A stretch of 64,000 nucleotides of DNA, taken from Gari tellinella. Its lineage: Eukaryota; Mollusca; Bivalvia; Cardiida; Psammobiidae. Made by a program: the position numbers and the translations under genes. Below are positions 10,717 through 23,689 of this stretch, piece after piece (the stretch's first letter is position 1; each line of letters opens with the position of its first letter). The notes beneath the pieces are model-generated. The model was not told the DNA's origin. It searched no databases and was given only the letters and a program-made list of their open reading frames with translations. Location of the stretch: assembly GCA_922989275.2 (NCBI GenBank), contig OV277861.1:27868479-27932478 (forward strand). The letters are read 5' to 3'.

Positions 10717-12220
10717 TCAGCTGTCCCTGTAGAACTCACAAAAGGCACTTGACCACATCCCCACTGCCTTGTCTGTCTTTCTACTTGGACCGTGTGGTGT
10801 CGCTGGTGATAGAGACTGTTCTACTTCCGCCTCAGGCTGCAGGGCTGCTGTGATTGATCTCGCCTTCTCCTGAACCTGTAACAACGAACATAAATAGTCT
10901 AAATAATGTGACATTTGCATATACCCAAACAGTTTTTGACTCTGCACTTCTCTTTCATAAAATGGACACTTCCTGTTTCCGATTGAATTGTCTTTTTTCT
11001 AATAAGGGTTGGTTTTTTTACAGCATTTTGCAATAAAACAGATCCTGATCTGGATCGATCTTCACTGCTTGCAGAAAACATATGTTCTTTCTGTACACTG
11101 CAGGACTACAATAAACTGTATGATATCCAAATAAATGTTTCCTAAGTAAAAAACGCGTACAATTCGAAGTTTGAAACTAAAAACAGGGATCCGAATATTT
11201 CTGAAAAATCCGCAGGTCCGGGGAAATCTGCGGAGAAATGGCAGTCCTGACACTGTTTATAACAGAACGTATTTACTCGTCACAAGGCTTGAATGATACA
11301 GTATTTCTTTCAGTAAAAATACCAGTGCACTTTACAATTGGTCCGCCACCAAAAATGTCATTTTTATGGCCAGGTTAATTTCACAAGAAATGGCCAGATT
11401 AATGTCACAATAAATGGCTAGGTTAATGCCACAATAGTTAATTTCTACGAAAATACTTGCGGATATATTCTAAAGTTTACCCTTGCCCTAACCCTAGTTT
11501 TTGGCGGCGGACCAATTGTAAACCCTAGCCAATATACCAATATGATGTTTTTCTCTCAAAATATTTGCCAAACGAAACTCATTGTGTTGTAGGTCTATAC
11601 TTCAACGAAAGTTGCGTAATTTCGTGTACATGTAAATTGATTATTTGTAATTCGAAGCAAACTTTTCTACTGTTTCTGTAGAAAAAGGCCATGTCTTCAA
11701 AGCATATTCTAATGATAATTACCTGTGTCCGTTTCTTGCTGGTGTACTGAGTGTACATGCTCTGCATCCCCTCACTCACGGACAATCTCAAGGCCAGGTG
11801 TAGAGTCTGGGACTGATGACCCTCAAGGCTGGACAGGAAGTGACGCTGACTGGCCCCTGTGATGTATTCGTCTGAAATAAGATAATAAGAAGATAGTAAA
11901 AGATAATGTTAATCAACAAATAGTTTTATATGTGATTTTACATGTACAGTTGCTGTATATTATAGTAGAACTTGAAATAAATTAGCATTGAAGGTGGGTT
12001 TTAAAAATAACCTTGTTCTTGACTTATCATTTGATCATAATAACGTCGGTTAATCGGTTTCATTAAAACGTTACTCCATAGCCTGTTTCTAGTTTCAGCT
12101 GGTCCCTAAAATGCAGGTGCATGTATTGTGTTACTTACCTAATGCAGTCACTTGGTTGTTGCTGTTGTCATGGGCAACAAGCAGCTTCCTCAGATCGCTA
12201 GCAGCTAACACAACATCCAT
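10717..12220 (-). CDS. Copy A of the uncharacterised three-exon family (129 aa)
   Basis: Exons on the minus strand: 12220-12139 (82 nt, ATG at 12218-12220), 11871-11723 (149 nt) and 10875-10717 (159 nt, TGA at 10717-10719). All junctions are GT-AG; intron phases are 1 and 0. The protein starts MDVVLAASDLRKLLVAHDN, continues through SQRHFLSSLEGHQSQTLHLA and ends AFCEFYRDS. I see no signal peptide, membrane segment or known domain. The middle looks helical, and residues about 98-112 form a Pro/Gly/Ser/Thr-rich linker. Copy-specific changes are Leu5 (Ser elsewhere), Arg in place of the Trp of KKWTQ, and Arg in GPSRKTD. A TATA-like TATATA is at 12340-12347 and an AATAAA on the minus strand at 10497-10502. 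It is divergent from copy B. Function unknown; the conserved reading frame across seven copies argues for a real protein. Confidence 0.8.
11331..11523. mobile_element. MITE with TTTACAATTGGTCCGCC termini in intron 2 of copy A
   Basis: TTTACAATTGGTCCGCCACC continuing AAAAA is inverted at the right end as TTTTTGGCGGCGGACCAATT continuing GTAAA. Inside are three tandem units of about 25 bp (ATGGCCAGGTTAAT.TCACAA). The insertion is absent from intron 2 of the other copies, so it is specific to A. Confidence 0.75.
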
Positions 12221-12670
12221 GATGGCTAGTACAGTATTTGTATTTCTTGTTTATTAAAGTTGATGTCTTATAACAGTGAACCTTGTTGGTGTTGCAGGTT
12301 TAAGCAAGAGTGTTTTGACGGATCATCCATACTGCCTCCATATATACCTTCTCCAACCACGTGTTTGCGTTCACTTAATTAAGGTTAAATTATTAAATAA
12401 GATGAACTGTTTTAAGTGCTGATAGCCGATAAACATCTTTAATACAGTAGATCAAACGATTACTTAATATATCAAACGAAAAGTTTAAGAAACCGATAGT
12501 ATGTTTGTTTGCTGATTGGACTTAATTGTCTGTTAATTACATAGATGGATGGTCATTATAACATATCATATACAAGTGATAATTACTTAGATCAAAAGGA
12601 CAAGATATGCGGTAATTAGTTTAATGTTTACACAATTATGGTGTGGAACTTAACACCTGATATTGATCTG
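12221..12670 (-). promoter_or_regulatory. Promoter and upstream module of copy A
   Basis: Reading toward copy A (minus strand), conserved blocks appear in this order: AGGTGTTAA (12650-12658), CTTGTCC, TAATTATCAC, ATAATGACCATCCATC, TTTGATCTAC, a GTTTATCGGCTATCAGCACT block, CAGTTCATC, and TATATA at 12340-12347, about 120 nt before the ATG. The same order occurs upstream of B, and in looser form upstream of C, D, E and F. TTATCGGCTATCAG contains GATA-type cores; factor identity is inference. The block is inverted and almost identical to 30921-31375. Confidence 0.65.
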
Positions 12671-13258
12671 GGGTATTTCGAAATTAAACAACACTGTATG
12701 TATGATATTTTATAAGGGTAGTTAAATATATATCAATACAATGTACAAATTGTACCCGAACAACGCGTATAATCGTCTTTTAGAAACAATGTACCTCTGA
12801 CAAATACATTTGTCTTATGTAAACAGTATACACTAAAATTAGACTGCACTGTTTGTAATGTTTCACACATTCATATAATATATACTGTTTGAAATGTTTA
12901 ACACTCGTATAATATATGAATAGATATAAAGAAATATGATGAAATTATAACTGTAATTTAAAAAAAATTTAATACCATCCTTAAATCTAAATTAAGCAGA
13001 GGGTTAATATAGTAAATATTATTCTTTTTTTTTATGATATTTTGTCGACCTTAGTTTATTTATAAATAATGTCAGTTTAAATATATATTCTTCTATATAT
13101 ACTAATGAATGCTAAATGAAACATAGTTCATACTTTTCTCCTGCTAATTGTATTTCCTGATCTTGTACAATAGATTTATTTATTGCTATTCATGTACATA
13201 ATTCTATATTATATGGCTATGAACATTGTATATGTTCAATGCCTATAAAATTTGAATT

Positions 13259-13520
13259 GAATTAATAATAATAATAATAATCTTTATTTCCTCCAGATAA
13301 GGAGAACATAGCACTACATAATACATGTATATACCGTTCAAACGTGTATGTACATATAAAGTGACAAAAAAATGAAAAGTGGAAAAGAGAACAAAATATG
13401 AAACAATTAGTTGCATGCATTTGTCTCCCCTGGAAAGACAAATGTACCCAATTATACCTCGGTCTAAACAATCACATGCATCCATGTCGAAATACTATAT
13501 ACCAGTCTTACATCAAAGTA
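13259..13520 (-). mobile_element. LINE 3'-end fragment with TAA-repeat tail
   Basis: A (TAA)n run at 13261-13280 is followed by CTTTATTTCCTCCAGATAAG, which resembles CTTTATTTCCTCCACTACAT at 15890, just past the 3' end of a minus-strand LINE remnant. It is read as the 3' terminus and microsatellite tail of that LINE family, minus orientation. No ORF domain remains. Confidence 0.45.
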
Positions 13521-13823
13521 CATGTATTACCTACTAAACACATTCGTTCCCCTCGCGAGCCGAATACATGCGGCGTGCACGAACCCCTCTCCTCCACCAC
13601 TGGAGCAAGTCAAAAAGAGATATTTCACAATTTGACCACACAAGAATGATGCAAGAGAGAGATCGGCATTGAGGAGGGGAGCAAAATTATGAAGTTTTTA
13701 AGAATTCCCCCATTATGTCACACGCTATCGAAACGAAATAGGCATGTTATATATAAAACACTGAACACCAACATTAACTCTTTACCTGCTAGCGGCGGAT
13801 ATATCTGCCACAGTGATTATCTT

Positions 13824-13891
13824 TGTAAACAGTTTGGATCTAGATGAGACGCCGCGTAATACGGCGTCTCATCGGGATCCAAACAGCTTGC
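13824..13891. repeat. Palindromic repeat, family 2
   Basis: Arms GTAAACAGTTTGGATCTAGA and GGGATCCAAACAGCTTGC, with inner arms GAGACGCCG and CGGCGTCTC. Near-perfect hairpin of about 68 bp, non-coding. Confidence 0.75.
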
Positions 13892-14741
13892 CGCTCTGCC
13901 CCTGTTTTGAAAAGAAAATTAGAAAATTGTATGTTTAGAACACCAGCAGCCGACAATTATTGCAGACGAAAAAATACCCAGCATGCAAAGAGTTAAGAGT
14001 GACAGAAAGGCCGTTGCTACGGCAAATACAAAACACAGTGTAACCTCTATTTCACGACAATCGAGCTTCATTGTGATTGCTTAAGATAGCCAAAAGCTTG
14101 ATGCTGGAGAAACTCCTTCAGGAGCTCTGTGCGTGGCGTTCGTCACACATCAAGTAGTTTATCACTGCAGACAGGGAGTACTAATAATAATACTCTGTAT
14201 AACCTCTAGATGAGAGCAGTAAACTCTTTCAATACAATGGACCCGTTGAACCTATACTCATTACATTTGAAAACAGTATAGACCCTGATCAGAAAGCTCA
14301 TTTAGGAGCCCTATGATCAAGATCTGCGCTGTATTCTATTTTAGAACAGTATATATAAGACTATCGAAAATTCCAGGTAGACGGGTGTCTCGCATTCATA
14401 CACGCACAGACGCACGATATATCTCACGTTAAGACACATTAAATGTATACATATAGATACAAACATACACAATCACGTGCACATACCATATATATACATA
14501 CACACAATTACAATATACACACATATATGTTCACACATGTTCGTGCACAAAATTACAAATGAGTCACTTCATAACACAGTGTTCTGCAGAACAAATAGAT
14601 CAGCACAATATGTTATATATAATTAGTATAATATAACAATATAATCTTCATAAACGAGATTCTACGCCTCCATATATGGATGGACTGTTATTTTGACAAT
14701 GTACATGGATACTTAAAACCACTATTATGTCAATTACAAAC

Positions 14742-14812
14742 AGTTAGGAGTCAGATCAGACGCCGGGTAACCCGGCCTCTGATCAGGCTCCAAAGCGACT
14801 GTTTGCCACTCA
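14742..14812. repeat. Palindromic repeat, family 2
   Basis: ACAAACAGTTAGGAGTCAGA faces GGCTCCAAAGCGACTGTTTG around GATCAGACGCCGGGTAACCC. A small insertion, GCGACT, disturbs the right arm. Confidence 0.65.
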
Positions 14813-15246
14813 GATTAAAACAAAATAATTTAAATCACTGTATGCTTAATATCTGAGATATCAATTAAGAATCTGAAGGCAAAGTATATTGGAGTCGTAA
14901 TTAAGAAACGCGTTCAGACCAGATGGCAAATGGATAAGTTGCAGTCGCTACGGACAAGCTATTAGCCGTATATACACGGAAAGACCACACAACTGATATA
15001 TGCTCTGACATAGACTATACCTTGTTTGCAACGTTTTACAACAATCTAGAGTCAAGTGCAAGGCACTATTGTCTGTTACGTTGCCACAGCGACTGCAACG
15101 TGTGATATAAGGTCTTGCGACCAGAATATGTGTAAATATCGCATAACTGATTGAGCGATCTTTAACAGCTTACGGTTGTTTTTACTAATAATCCATAGCT
15201 GACATGGGGCTTATGATATTCAATGGCTGTATAAGTTTAAAATCTT

Positions 15247-15480
15247 TCATGCTGTCGTCTGACAAAAACGGGTTTCTGATATTGATGAATATTTAATTTT
15301 CACAGTGTTGATAATAATTCGTTTCCATACAGCCTTTGATGGAAACTGACCTGATTGATAATACGTGTCCATTGTTCGGCACAAACCATATTTATTACAT
15401 ATTCTGTAAATATCAGGTATAAACCCACGAACCTCACAGGGATTGTTCTTAAAATTACACTGCCGATAGACAAACATTCT
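15247..15480 (-). pseudogene. LINE ORF2 fragment (second LINE family, C-terminal part)
   Basis: On the minus strand this encodes YYQSGQFPSKAVWKRIIINT, which matches in spacing and residues the ETGEFPSKHTWKNAVCNNIS segment of the LINE remnant at 16263-17760. Only about 75 codons are open. It is a dead fragment of a non-LTR retrotransposon. Confidence 0.5.
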
Positions 15481-15494
15481 TTTAACAATATTTC

Positions 15495-15742
15495 AGGGCT
15501 GCCATTTCTCCGGATTTTTCCTAAATCTCCGGATTTTGTTTCTAGTACATGATAGCTTAAAGAAGGCTGAAAGTAAAGCAGAATGCGCCTTAAGGCGCAT
15601 CTGCTTTACTGCCAGCCTGTTTTAAGCAGCCACGTGTCAACAAAACTAGACAAAGGCGATGGGGTAAAGGCAAAATCGCAATTGAAAAATGTAAATTTGG
15701 AAATCTTAGGATTTTTTATGTCAACTTATGGCAGCCCTGGTA
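15495..15742. mobile_element. Composite MITE: CAGGGCTGCCAT element carrying a MITE family 1 core
   Basis: The outer ends are CAGGGCTGCCATTTCTCCGG (left) and TTATGGCAGCCCTGG (right), inverted. At 15548-15665 it carries a family 1 palindrome (GAATGCGCCTTAAGGCGCAT). A second element at 29066-29323 has the same outer ends and the same inner core at the same relative position, so the combination has probably moved as one unit. Confidence 0.7.
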
Positions 15743-16262
15743 TTTGTTTCTTCAAGTCTACTGATTTGTCCTAAAAATACTAATTTTCTCTTCATGTCCA
15801 AGAATGCAGGACATATTTACATAGTTGTCTTCCTTGATCTGTCTTGATCGTGATTACGTAAACCATTATCTCCCTTTGTATATATCTTTATTTCCTCCAC
15901 TACATGAAGATTGTGAATACAAATATGAACAAACATATACAGATTATTAACAAACACAAAGAAAAACATGATATTACATACAATTATTAAGAAATACTCC
16001 ATCTTCTGAGCATCACTTTAGATGCGTCAGCACAACGCAGAAAAGAATAAAGCAGCAAGCTCTTGCATGAGCTTTTTGCTTTACGCCGTCCTACGTCGAA
16101 GAGTTATATGATGCTGTTCTCAAAGAGCCTTACACAAAACTAAATATCTATAAACTTAGACCAAAGATTGCCAATAAACGTAATGTTAGCTTTTACAAAG
16201 TCATGAGTATGGATGCCTAATTCAACTGACAAATCAATGCCAGGTGAGCCAAGCAGAGCACC

Positions 16263-17760
16263 TTATTTAGCAACATCGTCTAATAAACTTAACCTAGCAG
16301 TAACAGAACGACCAAACCTGACCCCTATGTCGTACATGTGTTGCTGTCGATCTTGTTCGAAATAATCACATTCTAACATACAATGGTTAACATCGTAGGT
16401 AAAAACGTGACCACATTTCGAACAAAGCGTTTCTCTCCTGTAAGAACACATTCTAGAAATCATATTTACAATACTTTTGCAATAAGGTAACATGTGTGGT
16501 TGTTGTCTACACAGTTGCCATACAAAACTATCGTTATAAATTGGATGAATCCAAACAAATGGCAAGTATTCTTGAGAAGACGTGTGATCATACCACGATC
16601 TCTCTTCAAAATTACTTATGTTATTACATACAGCGTTTTTCCATGTGTGTTTAGAAGGAAACTCTCCTGTTTCAACATAGGTATACAAAAAGTTCAATAA
16701 ATCGTATTTTGTGAGTACTTTTACAATATCAATGAAGTACCCTGGTTGTACCTGATTAGACAAGCAGCTTGCAACCATGCGAACCAAAAATATATCCTTT
16801 GCACGTGACCTGACAGAAAGTCTACAGAATTGTCCAAACAGTGTAAGCTTCATTTTGTCAATATAAGACTGGATTGAGTAAAACTTTAATAAACTCAGTG
16901 CTATATCAGTTCGTGTTCTCATGCTGATGCCCTGCATGTACTTAACACAAAACCGATGGCTTCATTCAAGAAACAAAATGTCAGATTCGGTTAGATTACA
17001 CCACATTTCACACCCGTATAGTCCTTTTGGCAATACAACTGACTTATAAATTTTCACATGTAAAAGGGTGAAATCCTTCGTCAGACCCAAAGCCACATGG
17101 TTCTAAGCTTAAAAATGTTCCCTTAATTTTGGCATTTGACTCTTTTATGTTTTCTGACAAACTGAGATTTTTATTTAATAAGATGCCTAAATGTGTATAA
17201 TTTTCAGATTCATTTACAACATCATTACCCAAGTACCAGTTTCTACTTGAACTTTTAAAAACACCTTTAGTTTCATTACAAACAATGACAGCTGATTTAA
17301 GAGCATTATATTGGTATCTCCATTTGCACGCATACTTGTAACACTGCTCCATCATTCTATCTAAACCAGATTTAGTCAGTGCCAACAAAACCATGTCGTC
17401 TGCTGATGCAATAGCAGGAACAGAGATCTTGTTAAGTGTAAAACACATATGTGTTTCTTCAAGTTCAAGTAGAAGCTCATTAATAAAACATAAGTACAAA
17501 AATGGCGAAGTTACCCCACCTTGCCTCGTTCCAACATTAATGCTGAAAAACTCAGACTTATATCCACTGTACTATAAACAGCTATCTAAATGTTCATATA
17601 AGCTATTTATTGCTTTCCATGACAATTGTTTTAAACCCATGGAATGAAGTTTATAAAATAAACCATTATGCCATACCTTATCAAAAGCAGTTTTAACATC
17701 AAGAAAACAAAGGAACAGTTTAGAGTGATATTGTTTCGAATAATAAGATTCAATATTCAA
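16263..17760 (-). pseudogene. Broken LINE ORF2 (second LINE family): reverse transcriptase and C-terminal region
   Basis: Three minus-strand open pieces belong to one former ORF2. 17572-17760 has FLDVKTAFDKVWHNGL (RT catalytic block A, FLDV..AFD). 17044-17499 has INELLLELE and SADDMVLLA, the RT active-site block with its Asp pair, then NWYLGNDVV and YTHLGILL. 16263-16937 holds the C-terminal region with a Cys-rich CSKCGHVF..H..LEC finger. Frames differ between pieces, so there are frameshifts or stops. Endonuclease and ORF1 are absent (5' truncation). The nearest relative in the window is 26679-28083, which shares the KWYLG.D and Y.HLG motifs. Confidence 0.8.
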
Positions 17761-17961
17761 ATATTTTATTAAGTAACGTAAACATTAACATGTTTCTTGT
17801 TACATGATACAATGGATTGTTAATATAGTATACATGACAATTTCCTTGCATAGACTCTGTTGTCCATCTTATCCATATCTGGATATAAAATACCAATATA
17901 ACTCGGAATTCTTTTTATTACCTGAGGTTGGACGTATCCGAACCACATACAATCAAAAGTT

Positions 17962-19714
17962 TGTACAGTATTACCCCTCAACAGCAACCGTCATTTTCGG
18001 ATGGTATATAATCTCAGAATCACATGACTTCCCACTGGGAAACAAAAGCAACGCAGGAAGTTCCTACAGGAGCCCTCTGTATTACTTTCGTACAACAGTG
18101 AACCGCCACCTATTCCACTACGCTAGTGTTGCCTGGTCGCTCAAGAGGGACAATAAAGTAATATGAAAAGATACTGTAAGGCATGAAACCTAATACTCTA
18201 ATATGTAAACAACAACGGAATTGCAATTTTTTTTTTACAGTAATACCCCCTTCACAGCGACCTATCTGAAGGATGAACTTAGGTATTTCAGACACCCGTG
18301 ACTGTCCGCTGCAAGGCACAAGCAATCCATAATACTCATATATACTGGAGCCCTCTGTATTACACTTGTCCTACACTAGAATTATGTGCTATTTAGAAAA
18401 GCATGTGGATGGTCACTGCAAGACAAACGTAGCAAAGAAAGTTCGTACATGAGCTCGCTGGCCTAAGCTCGTCCAACAGTACACCTCTACCAGGCTCTAA
18501 TGAGATATGGGTTCATTGCCGCTCAAGGGGGATAACACTGTAATATGATAGGATAATATTTGCACAAAACTTAGTGCACTTAATCAGGAACAGAAATATA
18601 GTTGTTATACTGTAGTACTACCCCTCAACAGCGACCCAGTTCCCGCTGAACACAAGACTAACTGTTTAGTTTATAAGTAAGGTCACTCAATAAGTTTATT
18701 CTTTCGTTTCAATCCTTTTCCTAAGTATTGTAAAATAACGTTAGCATGTATAATTGTAATCATATGTACTTCTGGAAATAAATATGTTTAAACTAACAGC
18801 GACCCATTATGCATGGTGAATAGTGATCTTAGAAACAAGTGGGTGTCCAATGCAAGACAAGGGCAATACAAAAAGATCCTACAGGAGCTTTCTGCAATAC
18901 TCTCATCATGCAGTAAACGACGATCTTCCTCGATTAAGGTATGCTTTAGTGTCGCTTGAGAGGAATAATACCGTATTACTGTTATGATAATATAATACAT
19001 GAGACACAGTGCTCTTCAACACAACTGAAATATAAATTGTATACAGTGATACTCCTCAACAGCGACTTCAGCGACCTGTGTTAGGAGTTTGAAAACCCAC
19101 AGCAGCTTATGCAAGACAAGAGCAATACAGAACGTTCCAACCGGAAATTTCTGCACTACTTTCGTCCTCCAGTACACCACCGCCTAATTCAAAAGATGCA
19201 AGGGTTTTGAGTCGCTCGAGAGGAATAACACTGTAGTTTTAATAATAACATGGAACGTAATGCTAACTCATTGCTCTTAAACAAGAACAGAAATATAGAT
19301 ATTGTACAGTACTACCCCTCAACAGCGACTGCCATTCAGGGAATAGTTTATGCTCTTAAACAAGAACTTAAGTAACAATGTAATACAGTACTACCCCTCA
19401 ACAGCGACCCGTCTTTCCTGGTAAGTTGTGGACTTCACAAACGTGAGTTACCACTGCAGGTGGAGAGAAACACAGAAAGTTCCTTCAGGAGCTTTCTGCA
19501 TGACTCTCAACCTACAGTGTGTCGCCACCTGTCTCAAATGAGGCAGGGATTCAAAGCCGCTCAAGGGGGATAACTCTGTATTTACATAAGATACATAACG
19601 ATGCGAAACGCAATTCTCATAACTAAGAACTGAATGAATACTGATGTCCGATTGAAGTACAGTATTATCCCTCAACAGCGACCATAGTCGCTCAAGAGGG
19701 ATAACACCGTAATA
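17962..19714. repeat. Array of about eight TIR elements (TACCCCTCAACAGCGAC ends)
   Basis: Left ends of the type CAGTATTACCCCTCAACAGC continuing GAC occur at about 17962, 18237, 18609, 19040, 19305, 19383 and 19657, with a decayed one near 18791. Inverted right ends of the type GTCGCTCAAGAGGGATAACA continuing CTGTA occur at about 18135, 18519, 18951, 19209, 19555 and 19685. Most units are about 200-310 bp. The last (19657-19714) is reduced to two ends almost touching. Bodies share TTCCTACAGGAGCCCTCTG-like segments. No ORF. The units lie head to tail with little foreign sequence between them. Confidence 0.7.
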
Positions 19715-19803
19715 TACGGATTAAACGTAAATATGCACAGATGAAAGTTGTTTCACATTTCAGTGGGTTTTTATAAACTGCACAATGGCACTAATGATAA
19801 AGA

Positions 19804-22800
19804 TTAGTTTCTATTGATGAGAGTTTGACGTATGCCAAAAGCCTCATAGACATATTTACATAGATTCTTTAGGGTAGAAAACTGCTTATTGTTCATTAAG
19901 TCGAGGAATTTAAATACACTTGGCCTACTTACATAGAATGGTTTGATGTACTTATTACGTATATCGCTATATGCAGTACAGACTAGGGTAAAGTGGTACT
20001 CATCTTCTATATCACCTGAATTACAAATGACGCAATATCTTTCATTTCGTTCTATTCTGTTATTACCGTATCTGCCTGTCTCAACTCTTAACTGATGAGA
20101 TGAAAGCCTTAACTTTGAAAATGGAACTCGGAATTTTGCAGATATTTTGTCTAGATATGGCTCAAATTCGAAAGACGTTTTAAAATGTTTATACAAATAT
20201 AAAGACGAACTAGTATCTATGGTTGTGTACCATGATTGTGTGTAAACTGATCTATTAACCTTTGTTTGAACACAGCACAGAATATGTTTAACTCAACAAT
20301 GTCTGGGTAATGCCAGACATAGGAGAAGCCTGTGCTATTTAGCAATGCTTTGACTTTTGACGCCCAGTTAGTTTTACCTATTTCAACATCAGCTAATAAA
20401 GCCTGGTATAAACAATTAACAATTCTATTATCACTAGACAGGGTTTTAATCCAGTATCTAATTATACGCGTATATCTATGTGTGTACAAAGGATATCTGC
20501 CTAATTCTCCATAAACTGACATATTACTAGTGGATTGTTTAACTCGCAAAAGGTATTTACAAAATTTAAGATGCACCCGTTCTAATTCAATATTCTTACT
20601 AAACCCCCAGACCTCACAACTATAGTTCAATATCGAAGAAACAAAAGAATCAAACAACTCACATTGGATACTAGGTTTTACAGAGTATTTTCTAATATTA
20701 ACAAGAAGTGAATTTAGAGCTCGTACCCCCTTACCGGCTAGTGTTTCTTGATTCAGTTGAAAGGTGCCTGTATAATGAAATACAACTCCAAGGTAGTTAA
20801 AATTGTCTACAACTTCTAATTGAACGTTGTTAAATAACCATTTCTCATTTTCTTTTACAGGTCCCCTTTTTCTAAAAAGCATAATTTTACTTTTGTCTGT
20901 GTTAACCTCTAATCCCCATAGAGTACAATATTCCTGAAGGAGGTCCAAATTCTTCTGTAAATCTAAGACAGAATCACTTAAAATAACCATATCGTCAGCA
21001 AAGAGCATTAAAATAAAACTTATTTCCTCGACTGATATACCGGAAGTTGATCCATCTAATAAAAACAATTCTAGGTCTTCTAGGAACAGAGAAAAAAGTA
21101 ATGGCGACATTATCTCCCCTTGTTTCAATCCGGTCGAACACTGCAGATAATCTGAGTATGACTCACAGTGACGTACTCTAGCTTTAACCTGTGTATACAT
21201 ATCATATATAATTCTAAACGTTTTACCTCTGATGCCAAGTTTATTAAGTTTAAACCAAAGTCCATTTCTATAAATACTATCAAAAGCTTTTTTGAAATCT
21301 ATAAACGCGCAAGCTAGACGTTTGTTTTCATTAAGAACTTTGCTGATTACAGCATTTAAAACAAAAATAGCATCAGTGGTAGAACGGCCCTTTCTGAATC
21401 CAAATTGACAATCACTAATAATATTATGATTTTCTGCCCAGTCTGACAGCCTCTTATTTAAGATACTAGTAAATATTTTAGAAAAACAACTTACTAAAGT
21501 AATTCCCCTATAATTATTAACATTATTTGGATCATTCTTTTTAAATAAAGGGACGATAATTCCTTCCATCCATTGACTCGGGAAATAGCCCGATGATAAA
21601 ATGCTATTAAATATATCAAGTAAATGTGACATTAAAATATCAGACGCTTCAATAAAATATTCATTAATCATTGCGTCTCCTGCAAATGACTTATTTCTTT
21701 TAAGCTTATGTATAGCAGTTTCTATTTCATCAGCTGTTATTACATAATCCAATTCATCAAACATTACATCATCTATATGGGAAGTATCATTGCTATGTAA
21801 ATTCCTGCAAAAAGATTCTGCTTCATCGTTCAAAACATCAGGAAATTGTGAACTCATTTCTGAAAAATAACCATAAAAATCATTAATGTCGATGCTACTG
21901 TTTTGCACTCTTTTCTGCTTGTTTGAAAAACATTTCCAGAATTCTTTTGGTCTACACTGTCTCATGCTCACAATTTCTTTCATTTTCAACAACTCCGCTT
22001 TACTTTTCTTTCGTTTTATAAGTTTCTTATAGGCTAGCTTATTTTTACAAAATTCTATTCTATTAACATCATTTTCACATAAATTGAACTTTTCTCTAGA
22101 AATAGTATACTTATTTTTCGCCTCTTTGCATTCTACATCAAACCAAGCTGATTTCTTGCATAAAGTATTACTAGCATGAGCCTTTTTATTTATAACTTCT
22201 TGTTTATAAAACAAAGGCTCGGCAACTTGTGTAATAACATTTGTAAAGCTTCCTATACATTTATCAATGACATCTTTGCAGTTTGGATTTAACTCATGTG
22301 TGATCGAATTCAATAAAGGTAACTTCGAAATTAGACTACTCCTAAAGTCATCACGTCGCTCGTTATCCCATCTTATGCGAGTGCGAATATATTGCCCGTC
22401 GTCACGGTCAACGCATGTACTACAGCGTATACCGAACGATAAGGGGGCGTGGTCTGACCATTCATTAAACTGTCCTACTTTAAAATCTTTTATCAAATTA
22501 AAATCATTTTCTTGTAACAATAAATAATCAATAACGCTAGCACCGGTTTGGCATATGTAAGTGAAGTTACCTTTATTGAAATCCTCACCTAATCTACCGT
22601 TTGCTATTCGCAAAGAGTTTGATTTACACAGATCTAATAGTTTAATACCCTGATTATTATGTGTTTTATCTAATGATACGCGACTTAAAGGTGAATCTGG
22701 ACAATACTCGTCGTCATCTAAATCCCGCACTGACCTATCACAAACTATGTATTCTCTTTTGTCCCCATTCCCTATACGAGCATTCCAATCTCCCGTTAAC

Positions 22801-23580
22801 AGTATATTACCCTGATCTGTGTATAAATCAATATCACTTTGCAATACATCAAATAAATCATCGTTAATAAAGTTATAGCTAGGCGAATTCTCTACCCATA
22901 TATAAACACCTGCTAAGAAGACATCAGCTGTAACATCGAAGAACTATTTATCTAGTTTTAACCACACTATAGTATCGTAATGATTATTTACAATTTTAAC
23001 CCCTTTACTAATACTATTACGGATATAAATTACCACTCCGCCACTGCAGCGTTTCGCTCTTCTGTTTTGATATTTTCTATATAAATTAAAGCACTGATAA
23101 CCTTCAATATCAAATTTGGAGGTTGTTTTACCCCACGACTCAAACAAAAACACAATATCATAATTATTTATTACATCTAAAAAGTCGTTGTCTTCTAACT
23201 TTGAGCTAGATAAACCATTCACGTTCCATGACAGAACCGAAAGTCCACCCTCATCGTGCCATTAAGCGTTACCAGTGTTCGTCCGCCTGTCTGCTGTCTT
23301 AACTGCAGCGCCATCTATGAACAAGGTTGTTTACCCTGATTTTTGGCAGCCTTAAGCTGGGGCACTAAAGCACGTCTTCTAGCAGCTATTTCAGGGGGAA
23401 ATTGCTCGTGCAAATAAAAGGTGGTGTCGTGCAATTTGTCTCGCTGGCGACGAACCATTTCCCGATCCTTGTAGTACGTGAATTTGGCCACGATCTTGCG
23501 CGTTGAATTATTACCATCACGGCGACCCATGCGATGTACACGTTCAAGCACATTCTCGGAGGAGGAATGATGACATCGCG
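19804..23580 (-). pseudogene. Degenerate LINE of the first family: ORF1 C-terminus and nearly full ORF2
   Basis: Minus-strand pieces read in element order. 23315-23551 is the C-terminal part of an L1-like ORF1 (ERVHRMGRRDG, RKIVAKFTYYKDRE, FYLHEQFPPEIAARRRALVP). 22944-23222 is the endonuclease start, preceded by the codons for SWNVNGL. 20217-22844 is the main ORF2 piece of 875 codons, with endonuclease motifs GDWNAR, SVIDYLLL and SDHAPLSF and RT motifs NYRGITLVS, FGFRKGRSTTDAIF, FIDFKKAFDSI, GLKQGEIMSPLLF and FADDMVIL. 19804-20196 is the Cys/His C-terminal region (CVICNSGDIEDEYHF.LVC). ORF2 breaks between 22844 and 22944 and near 20200, and ORF1 is 5'-truncated. It is related along its length to the element at 38881-45442. 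Confidence 0.85.
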
Positions 23581-23689
23581 CAGCTCATACTATTTTGAAA
23601 TCCTCCTTGAAGTGGGCTCAAGTTAAAAACAGTTTCAGATTTTATTCGACTTAACAATACCCTTTCGTATAGTTGTAGAATGGACGAGC

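Larger units (their letters stand above)
12760..15240. other. Spacer between copies A and B, left part; repeats only
   Basis: Very AT-rich. Holds a TAA microsatellite with a LINE 3'-end fragment (13259-13520), family 2 palindromes (13824-13891 and 14742-14812), a decayed family 3 palindrome (about 14268-14335) and an AT/CA-rich microsatellite-like stretch (about 14465-14545). No supported gene. Confidence 0.6.

Noticed and set aside
16494..16700. Plus-strand ORFs over the LINE remnants (also 17393, 22267, 26738, 27987)
   Set aside because: They are antisense shadows of reverse-transcriptase or endonuclease frames with clear motifs on the minus strand.
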